From Devosia limi DSM 17137 (GTDB lineage Bacteria > Pseudomonadota > Alphaproteobacteria > Rhizobiales > Devosiaceae), in the NCBI RefSeq assembly GCF_900128975.1, contig NZ_FQVC01000009.1, positions 62,001 to 126,000 of the forward strand: a stretch of 64,000 nt of DNA, written 5' to 3'. This document shows positions 43,062-52,570 of this stretch, piece after piece. Within the stretch, counting starts at the first letter, position 1; every line of letters starts with the position of its first letter. The position numbers and the translations under genes are program-made. The notes under the pieces were generated by a model. It did no database searches. It was not told where the DNA came from and was given only the letters and a program-made list of their open reading frames with translations.

Positions 43062-43772
43062 TCAGAACAAGTTCCGCATCGTCCCGATACGAACGGCATG
43101 CGTAACATTCGTTGCGTTCAGCTTTTCCCTGACCCGTTCAAGGTAAAACCGGACAGTCTTTTCTGAGAGACCCAACATAGAGCCAGTTTCAGCCTTCGTC
43201 TTGCCCATGGCTGCCCAAGCCGCGCAGTGCAGCTCTCTAGGTGAAAGAGGGACGTCGTTGGCCCCCAGCACTGTCTTGCTCAATCGCATGAAGCTGCTGT
43301 GAACGAATGCGACCGCTGTCGCTGCATAGGCGCGGTCGCGTACGGCTATCTTGTTTGTGGCTTCCCGTTCGGTTGCCAGCGAGAGGAACACGGTCGTGCC
43401 AAAACCAGCCCTGATCGGCAAGATAATTCCTGAGGCAATGCCAAATTTGCGTGCTTCCTCGAAGAACAGACGGGTTTTGTCATCGTATCGATGCTTGTCA
43501 GCATAGGACCAAGGGACTGGCCGCATCGTTCGTCCCGCCTGGATTACGGTTGGGTCGAGCGTAATATAGTTCTGCTCAATATACCGCTCCTGCCAGTCGA
43601 CGGGATAGGTAGAGCACACCCGATGACCGGCAGGGCGAAGCTCGACATAGGAATAATGCGTACACCCGGCATTGGTCGCTAGGCATTTTAGCGCGAATTG
43701 CACTGCATCCTCATTCTGACAAACCGCTAATGCATCGATGAGATTTCCGAGGTGGCAGTCGAGATACCGCAT
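43062..43772 (-). CDS. traR: LuxR-family quorum-sensing regulator (TraR-like), orphan
   Basis: A 236-residue protein. The N-terminal autoinducer-binding domain (about 1-165) has the diagnostic Trp-Tyr-Asp-Pro-Trp pattern: YPVDWQERYIEQNY, TLDPTVI, and PVPWSYADK. The C-terminal GerE HTH (about 170-236) is PLSPRELHCAAWAAMGKTKA, EKTVRFYLERVREKLNATNV. It is expected to activate tra/trb on binding an acyl-homoserine lactone. No luxI/traI synthase or traM antiactivator is present in the window, so it may respond to signals made elsewhere. Confidence 0.9.
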   Translation of the reverse strand: MRYLDCHLGNLIDALAVCQNEDAVQFALKCLATNAGCTHYSYVELRPAGHRVCSTYPVDWQERYIEQNYITLDPTVIQAGRTMRPVPWSYADKHRYDDKTRLFFEEARKFGIASGIILPIRAGFGTTVFLSLATEREATNKIAVRDRAYAATAVAFVHSSFMRLSKTVLGANDVPLSPRELHCAAWAAMGKTKAETGSMLGLSEKTVRFYLERVREKLNATNVTHAVRIGTMRNLF

Positions 43773-43841
43773 GATGGGGGATCCTCCACGTCATGACATC
43801 GGCACCTGCAAAACATTGCCCGCCACGTCAAATATCAATTG

Positions 43842-43859
43842 TCCCGCGCGATCGCGGGA
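43842..43859. promoter_or_regulatory. 18-bp inverted repeat upstream of traR-like gene
   Basis: TCCCGCG-CGAT-CGCGGGA lies 70 bp upstream of the traR-like start, between it and trbI. Its length is that of a lux/tra box, but the sequence is not the Ti tra box. It may be the target of this regulator. Confidence 0.4.
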
Positions 43860-44030
43860 TGGCTTGTAAGCGAGATGTTTAGGGGCACAGAACTACAAAA
43901 AATGAGAATTGAGATACAGCAAGCGCAATCCAAATTGGAGATCATTTAGCGATTGTTTTTCGGCTCATTGAGCCGCTGCGTGTCTAATGTTGCGTATCCG
44001 GTTTTTCGAATGCCTGGGCCTCTCTGATGA

Positions 44031-45341
44031 CTAGAGACCCGGGCCAGGAAGCTGGATGTCCTGATCAACGAGCACATTGAATTTGTATCCAGGCCGGATC
44101 TCCAAAGTGGGTTGTACATCAAGGTTCTTTGAAGCTGTCTGCTGAGACATCTGGCCAAAGGTTTCGGCGAACGATCGGCGTGCAGCATCCTCGGCACTGT
44201 TGGCATTGCCGAATGAATCACGATCCTGCGGGATCATCATCTCTGTGCCAGCCCCGATCAACGCGACCAGGATCGCTGACCCGAATGTTTGCAGATAGTG
44301 GTTGTCGACGCGGTCGCTGAACCCGCCATAACCGGCCGCGTCTGTTCCTGCCATCCCGCCAATCTGCAGCGTCGCGCCATTGGGAAAAATGATATCCGTC
44401 CAGATCGCCAAAACCCGGTTTTGCCCGAACGAGACATTGGAATCATAGCGGCCAAAGAGTTTTGAGCCTTGCGGAATAAGCAAATGTCGCCCGGTGGCGC
44501 TGTCGTAGACATTCTGGCTGACCTGGGCGGTGATGCGGCCGGGAAGATCGGAGTTGATGCCGGTGACGAGGGTGGCGGGGATAACGGAGCCGCGCTTCAG
44601 TTCATAGGGCGATAGCTGCGGCACCACCGACTTCGGTAGATAGCCAAGCTCGCGAATGTCCTGGTTGAAAAAGCGCTCCTTGGCCGCCTGCCCGTTGGGA
44701 TCGGTGGCTTGTCCCCCTAACCCACCCTGCATGGCTGCCGCATAGAGGTCGATCGCGCTCGGGGGACGGCTCGTTTGCGCCCCTCCGCCTGCGAGTGATG
44801 CGATTGTCGCGGTGTCGGTTGCATTTGTCTTGCGGTCATCAATGCTGACAGCAATCGGGGAGTCGAATGCAGCATCATTGGCCTGCACGCGAGCCATGCG
44901 CTGCCGATGTTGCTCGCGTAGATATTGTTCGAGCTGCTCACGTTCGAGGCGGGCCCGCCAGATTTCTTCGGGTTCGAGCCCTGGCGATGCTGGCTGTCCG
45001 GCAAGTGGCCTGGGCTCCGGGTGCGGAACGAAGGGGTTGGTTGAGGGTTCAGTCGCTTCTGCCGGTTTCGGTTGGAGCTGTGTCGGCACCGGTTCACCAA
45101 TGATGCCGTCGGGAACCCCCCGCGTCAGTTGATCGGCATAGCTCGAGGCTGATCGGGAACCCGTTGCGGCGCCATCGGCATTGTCACCAAACCGCAATCC
45201 ACGGGAGGTGAGCCCGTAAAATATCACGGCAAGAAAGACCACCACCAGGGCAATGGCGATGATAACCGGCACCCGGTTGAGGCGCCGGATCTTTGGGCCC
45301 ACTGCAGGATCGACACCTCCGAGTTTCAACGACTCGGTCAT
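44031..45341 (-). CDS. trbI: TrbI (VirB10-like) T4SS core protein
   Basis: A 436-residue bitopic protein: a short cytoplasmic part, a membrane helix (VPVIIAIALVVVFLAVIFYG, about 25-46), a Pro-rich periplasmic region and the VirB10 C-terminal domain (LTRGVP..., IPATLVTGINSDLPGRITA, GSKLFGRYDSNVSFGQNRVL, FNVLVDQDIQLP). It spans both membranes in the translocation channel. Last gene of the trb operon; overlaps trbH by 4 bp. Confidence 0.94.
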   Translation of the reverse strand: MTESLKLGGVDPAVGPKIRRLNRVPVIIAIALVVVFLAVIFYGLTSRGLRFGDNADGAATGSRSASSYADQLTRGVPDGIIGEPVPTQLQPKPAEATEPSTNPFVPHPEPRPLAGQPASPGLEPEEIWRARLEREQLEQYLREQHRQRMARVQANDAAFDSPIAVSIDDRKTNATDTATIASLAGGGAQTSRPPSAIDLYAAAMQGGLGGQATDPNGQAAKERFFNQDIRELGYLPKSVVPQLSPYELKRGSVIPATLVTGINSDLPGRITAQVSQNVYDSATGRHLLIPQGSKLFGRYDSNVSFGQNRVLAIWTDIIFPNGATLQIGGMAGTDAAGYGGFSDRVDNHYLQTFGSAILVALIGAGTEMMIPQDRDSFGNANSAEDAARRSFAETFGQMSQQTASKNLDVQPTLEIRPGYKFNVLVDQDIQLPGPGL

Positions 45342-45805
45342 GGGGTACCTGCTGTGCCGTGCTGCTGGATCGAAAGCGGGCTGGTTGGCGTGGCTCCTCC
45401 CGCGGTAACTTTATACATGCGGGTGAGGTCGAGGCTCTGCGTCGACAGTCGCACGAGAACGCTGCCTTCAAAGTCATCAACGACATAGGCAAGCGCGATG
45501 GCGCCGGTGTTGTCGGTCTTTTGGTCGGTGAGGACGGCATACCCCCAACTGCGCAGGGAGGTTTCAAGCGCCTGGCCCAACACCGAGCTATCGGACGCAA
45601 TGTGGATCGTGGTGTTGCCAGGGCCGGTCTGCTCAGCGAAGCGGCCGACCATATCGCTGGCGATGATGCTGGCGGTCTCTGGCGTCAGGTCCGTGCTGAC
45701 GGTGCTCGGGACCAACCCGGTTGGTCCAAGAGTCTGGCAGGCCGTGAGTAGCGTCGCGCAGGCGAAAGCTATCACGATGCGGATGAGCAAGGACAAGGGG
45801 CGCAC
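45338..45805 (-). CDS. trbH: TrbH lipoprotein
   Basis: A 155-residue protein with a lipoprotein signal (LSLLIRIVIAFACATLLTAC, cleavage before Cys about 23) and the conserved TLGPTGLVPS... region of Ti/IncP TrbH. A VirB7-like role at the outer membrane is inferred. 3 bp from trbG. Confidence 0.88.
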   Translation of the reverse strand: MRPLSLLIRIVIAFACATLLTACQTLGPTGLVPSTVSTDLTPETASIIASDMVGRFAEQTGPGNTTIHIASDSSVLGQALETSLRSWGYAVLTDQKTDNTGAIALAYVVDDFEGSVLVRLSTQSLDLTRMYKVTAGGATPTSPLSIQQHGTAGTP

Positions 45806-45808
45806 GGT

Positions 45809-46633
45809 CTATCCTCCCCGCCTGATGGTAATTTTTTGCTGTTGCCTTCCGACGCCAGAAACCAGGATCGCCTGGTCGATATAGTAGTCGACCACCATCA
45901 TGGCGCCGTTCATCCGGTAATTGACGATGCGGTTTTCGCCGCCAGATACGACGAAGAGGACCGGGGCGTCCTGACCAGACAACGAAGAGGGAAACTGGAT
46001 GTAGGTCTTTTGCCCGTCGCTGTAGATCCGGGTCGGGCGCCAGGGTGCCGCGCCGCTGATCCGGAAGGCGAAATTGAGCTGGTCAGCCGCGATGCCCGCA
46101 CCCGGTACGATGCTGGCTTCCATGCGGGCGTTGATCTCAGCAAAGCGCGCATTGACGTCTTCGGGGTACTCGAAGCCGACCCGGGCCATATACTGGTCCC
46201 GATGCGATTTGAGCTGAATGTGATAGGTGCGCCGCGACGTTGTCACCACCATGGACGTGGTCAAGCCCGCCTCAGAGGGTTTGACAATCAGATGCACGGC
46301 CTGCCCGCCCGGTGCACCTGAGGTCGCCGGCTCGACCTTCCAGCGCACCGTGTCGCCAAGCAGCACATCCCGGACGATCTCGCCAGCCTGCAGCTCGATA
46401 TCGCAGACCTGAAGCGGCGAACACACCACCGATGGCTGCACCTCGCCAAACAGGAAAATCACCTTGCCATCGGGGCCACGGGTGACGACCCCCTGCCCTT
46501 GCTGCCACTGCCCGGAAAGCTGGGTGGCGCGGGCTTCGTTGCTGCTGAGGGCTTGGGCCGCGGCGTCGAGAGTTGTCGCCGGCAGGAGCAGGGCCGCACA
46601 GAGAGCGACGTGCCGTATAGCGGGTGAACGCAT
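45809..46633 (-). CDS. trbG: TrbG (VirB9-like) outer-membrane core protein
   Basis: A 274-residue periplasmic protein. Signal peptide [20 protein letters not shown] to about residue 25, then the VirB9 domain ([64 protein letters not shown]). The frame is open further upstream (to 46657), but GGAGG lies 9 bases before the ATG at 46633. Confidence 0.92.
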   Translation of the reverse strand: MRSPAIRHVALCAALLLPATTLDAAAQALSSNEARATQLSGQWQQGQGVVTRGPDGKVIFLFGEVQPSVVCSPLQVCDIELQAGEIVRDVLLGDTVRWKVEPATSGAPGGQAVHLIVKPSEAGLTTSMVVTTSRRTYHIQLKSHRDQYMARVGFEYPEDVNARFAEINARMEASIVPGAGIAADQLNFAFRISGAAPWRPTRIYSDGQKTYIQFPSSLSGQDAPVLFVVSGGENRIVNYRMNGAMMVVDYYIDQAILVSGVGRQQQKITIRRGG

Positions 46634-46653
46634 TAAAATCATCCTCCGGGCAC

Positions 46654-47316
46654 TCACAGCTGCGCCGTCCAGTCAAAATCTTTGAGGTAAAGCCCGATAG
46701 GGTTAAAGCGGATCACCGCCTCATCCTGGGGCGGCGTCAGGGTGACGGTGGCAATGCCGCGGAAGCGACGCATGCCGAGTTCCTTGCCCTGTCGGTCGCG
46801 TTCATATTCCGTCCAGTCGACCTGAAAGCTCTGGTTCGAGAGCGGCACGATATTGGTGACCTCGATGGCAACCGTCATGGTGCGGGCGCGGTCGAAGGGT
46901 GAGTTGCCCCGAAACCAAGCATTCACCTTTTCGGTGGCCGGGTCGGACGTGCGCAAATGCGCATAGGTGCGGTCGATATATTGCTTCTGCACCACAGCAT
47001 CTGGCGTCACCGAGCGGAAATTGGCGACAAAGCTGCCCAGCGTGGCGCGGACCACGCGCGCATCAGCATATTCGATCTGCTGTGGGAAGCCGGCGCTGGC
47101 GGCTGTGCCGAGCTGATCGACCTCGACAATATAGGGGACGAGTTTGACCTGCGTGCTTTGAAACAGCGCGTAGGAAAAGCCGATGACCGCCATCAGCGTG
47201 CCGGTGACGCCAACGATGCGCCAGGCTGCAGCGGCCTTCACATAGGAGCCGTAGCGCTCGTTCCATTCCTGCCGCGCAGCAAGATAGGGATTTTCGGGTG
47301 GGGTGCGTCCAGCCAT
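46654..47316 (-). CDS. trbF: TrbF (VirB8-like) protein
   Basis: A 220-residue inner-membrane protein: a single helix ([20 protein letters not shown], about 35-55) and a periplasmic VirB8-like domain ([62 protein letters not shown]). An alternative start three codons upstream (47325) exists. Adjacent to trbL. Confidence 0.92.
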   Translation of the reverse strand: MAGRTPPENPYLAARQEWNERYGSYVKAAAAWRIVGVTGTLMAVIGFSYALFQSTQVKLVPYIVEVDQLGTAASAGFPQQIEYADARVVRATLGSFVANFRSVTPDAVVQKQYIDRTYAHLRTSDPATEKVNAWFRGNSPFDRARTMTVAIEVTNIVPLSNQSFQVDWTEYERDRQGKELGMRRFRGIATVTLTPPQDEAVIRFNPIGLYLKDFDWTAQL

Positions 47317-47325
47317 TCTTCTCAC

Positions 47326-48492
47326 TTACGCCTTGTCGTCGCTTGATGGTTTGGTGGTGGACCGGCCTTGGGACTGGTCGAGTTTGGAATTGGCCAGGCC
47401 GAGTGTGGATGCTCCCCAGGTCCCCGGCACGCCGATGGCTTTGTCCCGCGCCGCAGCGCTCAATGCGCCCCCGGCGGCACTGGCGCCCGATGCCATGCCC
47501 TTGAGTGCGGCCGAGCCAAAGGATGCGCCGGCGGCGCGGGCGTCCGAATAGGCTGCCGCCCCTGCCCGCGCGCCGCCCGACGCTAGCGCCGCGCCGCCGG
47601 CAGCAAAGCTTGCTGCCTGGCCACCGTGGCGGATGGCCTCCATGCCACCGGTGACCGAGGCGCCCTGCACCACGCCCTGGATGATGTTGGGCACATAGAT
47701 GGAGATAATGAAGACCACGACGGAAATGCCACCAATGGCGAGCGTCGAGAGGAACTCGTCCGCGGCCTCTGGGCCATCTGCCAGATTGACCAAAACCTCG
47801 GAGCCGATCCGGGCGATCATCACCAAGGCCATCAGTTTCATGCCGACGGAAAAGGCATAGACCAGATAGCGGACGGCAAAATCCTTGGTGAAGCTGGACC
47901 CGCCCAAGCCGAGCATGATCATGCCGGCCAGCAGGCCGACATACATTTCAACCATCACGGCGATGAAGATTGCAGCGACCAGGCTGAAGCAGATGACAAC
48001 GACAATCATCGCAAAGACGGCGGCGATCGCCAGTGCATTGTCCTCGAACAGGCCGAACTGGGCTTTGCTCGACATGGCGCTGGCCACCTGCAGCCCGGCG
48101 TTGAAAACGTTGGCGGGCGAGGCCGAGCCGCCGCCGGCGCCGATCTGGAACAGACTGTCGACCATGGCTTTGGCAAAGTCCGGCCCCTGTTCGAGAATGA
48201 AGACGAACAGGCCGATGAACATGATGCGCCGCACCAGTTCAGCGAACCAGGTATCGAGCGAAGCGGCGGCCAGGGCGAGCCAAACCGCGGCGATGCCCAC
48301 TTCAATGCCGGCAAGGATCCAGAATAGCGACCGCGCGGCCTGCAGAACGGTCGTTTCCCAGCCCTGTGCAGCGCTGGCGACCTCGTTCTCAAGGTTCGTC
48401 AACAATGATCCGTCCTGGGCAAAGGCCGGCACTGTCAGGATCAGGAGGCCAATACAGGCAGTAAAAGCGGCCTTGCCGATGGGTGAGCTCAT
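47326..48492 (-). CDS. trbL: TrbL (VirB6-like) polytopic channel protein
   Basis: A 388-residue inner-membrane protein with an N-terminal signal-like segment and about six helices (for example LVRRIMFIGLFVFILEQG, AVFAMIVVVICFSLVAAIFI, IGGISVVVFIISIYVPNIIQ), then a Gly/Ala-rich C-terminal tail (AASFAAGGAALASGGARAGA). Overlaps trbK by 4 bp. Confidence 0.93.
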   Translation of the reverse strand: MSSPIGKAAFTACIGLLILTVPAFAQDGSLLTNLENEVASAAQGWETTVLQAARSLFWILAGIEVGIAAVWLALAAASLDTWFAELVRRIMFIGLFVFILEQGPDFAKAMVDSLFQIGAGGGSASPANVFNAGLQVASAMSSKAQFGLFEDNALAIAAVFAMIVVVICFSLVAAIFIAVMVEMYVGLLAGMIMLGLGGSSFTKDFAVRYLVYAFSVGMKLMALVMIARIGSEVLVNLADGPEAADEFLSTLAIGGISVVVFIISIYVPNIIQGVVQGASVTGGMEAIRHGGQAASFAAGGAALASGGARAGAAAYSDARAAGASFGSAALKGMASGASAAGGALSAAARDKAIGVPGTWGASTLGLANSKLDQSQGRSTTKPSSDDKA

Positions 48493-48683
48493 TTGCCCGG
48501 CCCGTCTTCCTGGCTCCAGCGTGGCTGCAATTGCTGGCCACCGGTGGTGTCAAACTGTTGGGGTGCAATGGCACTGGGTCCGGGGGCGAGCGAGGTGACC
48601 GAGGGAGCCCTTGTCGTCCATATAGTCACCGCTATGCCGATCACGACGCAGAACGCCGCCATAATTACAACGACCCGGGTCAC
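48489..48683 (-). CDS. trbK: TrbK-like entry-exclusion candidate (TrbK-alt)
   Basis: A 64-residue protein from a GTG at 48683 that overlaps the trbJ stop (GTGA). One N-terminal membrane helix (VVVIMAAFCVVIGIAVTIWT), then a short periplasmic tail (QFDTTGGQQLQPRWSQED). Size and position between trbJ and trbL match TrbK-alt entry-exclusion proteins of Ti-type operons; no lipobox Cys is obvious, unlike IncP TrbK. Confidence 0.7.
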   Translation of the reverse strand: MTRVVVIMAAFCVVIGIAVTIWTTRAPSVTSLAPGPSAIAPQQFDTTGGQQLQPRWSQEDGPGK

Positions 48684-49480
48684 CAGCGCGGCTCCATCGT
48701 CTGGCCGCCCGAGGTTGCCGGCGCGGTTGACTTGAAAAATTCCTCGCGTCGGGTCTGGGCCAGGTCCTTGCTGGCCTGTTCGGATTGATACCAGGTGGCC
48801 ATCATGGTCATTTGCTGGGAGACCAGACCGCGCAGCTTCTGGGACTGGGCGACCTGCTGCGCCGCAATCTGGTGGCCGACCTGCAGCGCTTGCATTTGCC
48901 CGACGGCGCTCTGCGACATGGACCGCAATTGTCCCATCGTGGCTTCTTCCGAACCAAATTGTTCGGCGGTGAACCCCGCAGCCCGTAGCGTTGACGCAAT
49001 GGTGTCGCGGTTGGTGTCCGACCAATCCTGGTAGCTGGAGGAGAAATCCTGGCCATCGGCCAGGCCGCTTTGGAACTCGCCAAAGCTCTGGAACCGCTGT
49101 TTCAGCACATCGTCGATATTGCCCATCGAAAACGCGATGCCCTGCCCCTGGGTAACCAGGCTTTGGAGGCGCGTCAGATCGCTTTCGACCTGCCCCCAGA
49201 CATGGTCGGGCAGCTGCAACGTGTTCTGCAGCATGTTTTCGTAGATTTTGAGCTGGTTCTGGATTTGCTCGGCAAGCTGGGAGATTTGCATCGCCTGATT
49301 TTGCAACTGCTCGGCCGACTGCCCGCTCAGACCCACCAGTTCGAGATTGTTGAGGATTTGGGTCCATTCCGTCGCGTTGCCGGTGACGGCCCCGGCCTGG
49401 ACTGGGCCGATCTGCATCATGCTCGCAATGGCAAGAGCTGCGACGGCAAGTTTAGTTGCGGGTGAGAATAGTTTCGGCAT
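48680..49480 (-). CDS. trbJ: TrbJ (VirB5-like) protein
   Basis: A 266-residue exported protein. Signal peptide (KLAVAALAIASMMQIGPVQA, about 8-30), then helical repeats with the TrbJ pattern (TEWTQILNNLELVGLSGQSA, QLAEQIQNQLKIYENMLQNT, MSQSAVGQMQALQVGHQIAA). A minor pilus component by family. Overlaps the trbE end by 29 bp. Confidence 0.92.
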   Translation of the reverse strand: MPKLFSPATKLAVAALAIASMMQIGPVQAGAVTGNATEWTQILNNLELVGLSGQSAEQLQNQAMQISQLAEQIQNQLKIYENMLQNTLQLPDHVWGQVESDLTRLQSLVTQGQGIAFSMGNIDDVLKQRFQSFGEFQSGLADGQDFSSSYQDWSDTNRDTIASTLRAAGFTAEQFGSEEATMGQLRSMSQSAVGQMQALQVGHQIAAQQVAQSQKLRGLVSQQMTMMATWYQSEQASKDLAQTRREEFFKSTAPATSGGQTMEPRW

Positions 49481-51902
49481 TGCCGATCCCCCTTTCCGTC
49501 AGCCAAGCCGCCGGCCAATCGGCGCCGTACTGCTGGGTGAGTTGCTGGATGCGTTTGAGGTCGTCCTTGCCGGAGGCGCCGACAAAGGCGAGCGCCACAG
49601 GTCCGAGCGCCATGTCGAACAGTCGCCGGCCTTCGGGCGAGGCGACGTAGTATTCGCGCTTGGGTGTGGCCGTGGCGACGATCTCGATCTGGCGTTCATT
49701 AAAGCCGATCCGCTCGTAAAACTCGCGCGTGCCCGGCTCGCGCGCCGCGCCATTCGGCAGACAGATCTTGGTCGGGCAGCTTTCTTTCAGCACGTCGATG
49801 ATGCCGGAGCGTTCTGCATCGGAAATTGACTGGGTGGCGAGCAGCACCGCACAATTGGCCTTGCGCAGCACTTTCAGCCATTCCCGGATCTTGTCGCGGA
49901 AGGTCGGATGACCCAGCATCAGCCAGGCCTCGTCGAGGATGATCAGGCTCGGCGCCCCGGTGAGGCGCTTTTCGATCCGCCGAAACAGATAGAGCAGCAC
50001 TGGCACGAGATTGCGCTCGCCCATATTCATGAGCTCTTCGACCTCAAAGCACTGAAATGCGCCAAGGGTCAGTCCATCTTCTTCGGCGTCGAGCAGCTGG
50101 CCCATCGGTCCATCAACCGTATAGTGGTGCAGCGCATCCTTGATGTCGCGCAGCTGCACCCCGCTGACAAAGTCTGACAGCGAGCGGCCGGGCGCTGAGG
50201 CCATGAGGCCAAGCTGCCGCGAAATGGCATTGCGATGATCCGGCGTCACGCTGACGCCCTGCATGGCGACGAGAGTTTCGATCCACTCGGCGGCCCAAGC
50301 GCGGTCGCCGTCGGTGTCGAGTTCGGACAGTGGGCAGAAGGCCAGTGCTGCACCGCCCTCCCCTGCCCCGATCTCATAATGATCGCCACCGGCGCCGAGG
50401 GTCAGCGGCAACAGCGACTTGCCCTTGTCAAAGGCAAAGATTTGCGCGCCGGCGTAGCGTCGGAACTGGGCGGCGATCAGCGCCAGCAAGGTCGATTTCC
50501 CCGATCCGGTTGGTCCGAAGACCAGCGTGTGGCCAACGTCGTCGACATGCAGGTTCAGCCGGAACGGACTGGAGCCGCTGGCGACCTGCATCAGCGGCGG
50601 CGAACCGGATGGATAGAACGGGCATGGTGCCATGCTGCTGCCCGACCATACTGAATTGACCGGGATCAGGTCGGCCAGGTTGCGGGTGTTGATGAGCGGC
50701 TCGCGGATATTGGCGTACCAATTGCCCGGCAGGCTTCCGAGATAGGCCTCGGTGGCGTTCAAGGTCTCGATCCGCGCGCCAAAGCCCTCGGCTTGAATCA
50801 GGCGGCGCACCGCCTCAGCCTGTTCGCGCAACCGAGCATTATCGGTGTCGAACATCACTATGACGGGGGTGTAGTAGCCATAGGCCACCAGTTGCGAGGA
50901 TGCCTCGGCGATGGCGTCCTCGGCTTCAGCTACCATCAGCATGGCGTCCTGGTCGACGGAGCGGCTCTGGGTCTGAAACAGCTGGTCAAAGAAGGGCCGC
51001 ACCTTCTGCTGCCATTTCTTGCGGGTGCGCTCGAGCCTTTGCCGGGCCTCTTGCTCATCCAGAAAGACAAACCGGCTCGACCAACGATAGGTGAGCGGCA
51101 TCAGATCAAGCAGGTTCAGGATGCCAGGCCAGCTCTCGGCCGGAAAGCCATCAATGGCGACGACGGCTAGATAGCGTCCATCCACCATGGGCGAGAGCCC
51201 GTGATGGAACTCGGCTGTAGCCAGCCAGTCGAGATACATCGGGATCTCCGGCAGCCGGACGGGATGATTTTCGCCGACGATGCAGAAGCGAATAAACTGG
51301 AACAGCTCATCATACCGCGCCGCGCGCCCGGTCTCGGGATCGACCAGCGTTCGCGTGACCATGCGTCGGATCGACAGCACATTGCCGAGATATTGCTCAA
51401 CCTCGCGGATGGACGAGCGGAAGCTCTCTAGCACCGTGTCGGCATAGGTTTCGGAGCGGCTCTCGACATCCGAATACACATAGCGGGTCATGGCCGACTT
51501 GCGCGGCTCCGGCGGCCGATAGGTCAGGATCAGCGCATGCTGGCTTTCGTAGTGCCCGCGCTCGGCTTCAAAATGAGCGCGCCGCTCATTGTCGATGGCC
51601 TGCGTCACGGGATCAGGAAAATGACAGTCGTCGCTAGCGGGGTATGCAATTGTGGGCACCCGCACCGCTTCGACCTGGATCATCCAGCCAGAGCCCAATC
51701 GGGACAGGATGCTGTTGATCTGGCGTGACACCTCGTTGCGTTCGAGATTGGTCGAGCTCTCTGAATCCGGGCCGGCAAAATACCACCCCGCCATCAGGCT
51801 CCCATCCTTGAGCAGGAGCACGCCATCGCTGACCAGCCCGGCATAGGGGACGAGGTCCGAGAAGGACGGGCGCGTGTTGCGAAACTGGCGAAGGGCAACC
51901 AT
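49452..51902 (-). CDS. trbE: TrbE (VirB4-like) ATPase
   Basis: An 816-residue energising ATPase of the T4SS. The N-terminal CagE/TrbE domain (about 170-390) is followed by the ATPase: Walker A VFGPTGSGKSTLLALIA (about 462), Walker B SLIILDEAWLMLG (about 657), and LATQSISDAERSGI. Full length with no interruption. Confidence 0.95.
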   Translation of the reverse strand: MVALRQFRNTRPSFSDLVPYAGLVSDGVLLLKDGSLMAGWYFAGPDSESSTNLERNEVSRQINSILSRLGSGWMIQVEAVRVPTIAYPASDDCHFPDPVTQAIDNERRAHFEAERGHYESQHALILTYRPPEPRKSAMTRYVYSDVESRSETYADTVLESFRSSIREVEQYLGNVLSIRRMVTRTLVDPETGRAARYDELFQFIRFCIVGENHPVRLPEIPMYLDWLATAEFHHGLSPMVDGRYLAVVAIDGFPAESWPGILNLLDLMPLTYRWSSRFVFLDEQEARQRLERTRKKWQQKVRPFFDQLFQTQSRSVDQDAMLMVAEAEDAIAEASSQLVAYGYYTPVIVMFDTDNARLREQAEAVRRLIQAEGFGARIETLNATEAYLGSLPGNWYANIREPLINTRNLADLIPVNSVWSGSSMAPCPFYPSGSPPLMQVASGSSPFRLNLHVDDVGHTLVFGPTGSGKSTLLALIAAQFRRYAGAQIFAFDKGKSLLPLTLGAGGDHYEIGAGEGGAALAFCPLSELDTDGDRAWAAEWIETLVAMQGVSVTPDHRNAISRQLGLMASAPGRSLSDFVSGVQLRDIKDALHHYTVDGPMGQLLDAEEDGLTLGAFQCFEVEELMNMGERNLVPVLLYLFRRIEKRLTGAPSLIILDEAWLMLGHPTFRDKIREWLKVLRKANCAVLLATQSISDAERSGIIDVLKESCPTKICLPNGAAREPGTREFYERIGFNERQIEIVATATPKREYYVASPEGRRLFDMALGPVALAFVGASGKDDLKRIQQLTQQYGADWPAAWLTERGIGNAETILTRN

Positions 51903-51909
51903 CAGCGTC

Positions 51910-52209
51910 TCAGTACCGACGCCAGGGGGAAGACGTCGGGCGGTATGTCTGGCGATAGGTGATGTGGCGCAGATACACCTGCCGCATCATCGGATCGGCC
52001 TTGGCCATCATCCGCAACGCGCCAACAACGCCGATCCAGATAGCAATCCCTAGCAGAGCGGAAAACCAGGTCAGCACCACAAAGATCAAAATTACCGTCG
52101 CCAGCCCGGTCAGCAGGACCAGTTCGCGATCGGCGCCCATCAGATGACTGGGGCGCGAGAGCGCGCGATGGATGCGTGAGCGCGCAAGGGGAGCGCTGGC
52201 TTCAGCCAT
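51910..52209 (-). CDS. trbD: TrbD (VirB3-like) membrane protein
   Basis: A 99-residue protein: [20 protein letters not shown], then two close hydrophobic stretches ([36 protein letters not shown]) and a basic end ([20 protein letters not shown]). The VirB3 motif RAL.RP is clear. Overlaps trbC by 8 bp. Confidence 0.92.
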   Translation of the reverse strand: MAEASAPLARSRIHRALSRPSHLMGADRELVLLTGLATVILIFVVLTWFSALLGIAIWIGVVGALRMMAKADPMMRQVYLRHITYRQTYRPTSSPWRRY

Positions 52210-52570
52210 GAGCCCCCTCCCCTGCCCCGGACCAGGCGGTCGCTCCGACCTCGCCGATGGATGCGCCTGAGGCGCCGAACAGCCCAACGATCTGCGTGGC
52301 GCCCAGCAGGATGCCGGCGACCAGCACGACATACATCAGCCGGCGGGCAAAATCGTTCAGCTCACCGCCGAAGATCAGCATGCCACCGGCCACTGCGACC
52401 GCGGCCAAGGCAATGAAGCCAGCGACTGGCCCGGTGATCGATTGCTGGATCTGCTGCAGGGGGCCTTCCCAAGGGAGGCCGCCGCCGCTGGAGGCCAGAG
52501 CGGGTTCAACCGTCAATACCGCGAAGGCCAGTAGGAACCCTGCCAATAGGGAGCGCTTGTCATGCGTCAT
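52202..52570 (-). CDS. trbC: TrbC (VirB2-like) conjugative pilin
   Basis: A 122-residue protein with a long signal peptide ([20 protein letters not shown], about 9-30) and two membrane helices ([20 protein letters not shown] and [20 protein letters not shown]) separated by NDFA. TraF is expected to trim and cyclise it into the pilus subunit. Overlaps the end of trbB by 11 bp. Confidence 0.93.
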   Translation of the reverse strand: MTHDKRSLLAGFLLAFAVLTVEPALASSGGGLPWEGPLQQIQQSITGPVAGFIALAAVAVAGGMLIFGGELNDFARRLMYVVLVAGILLGATQIVGLFGASGASIGEVGATAWSGAGEGAHG

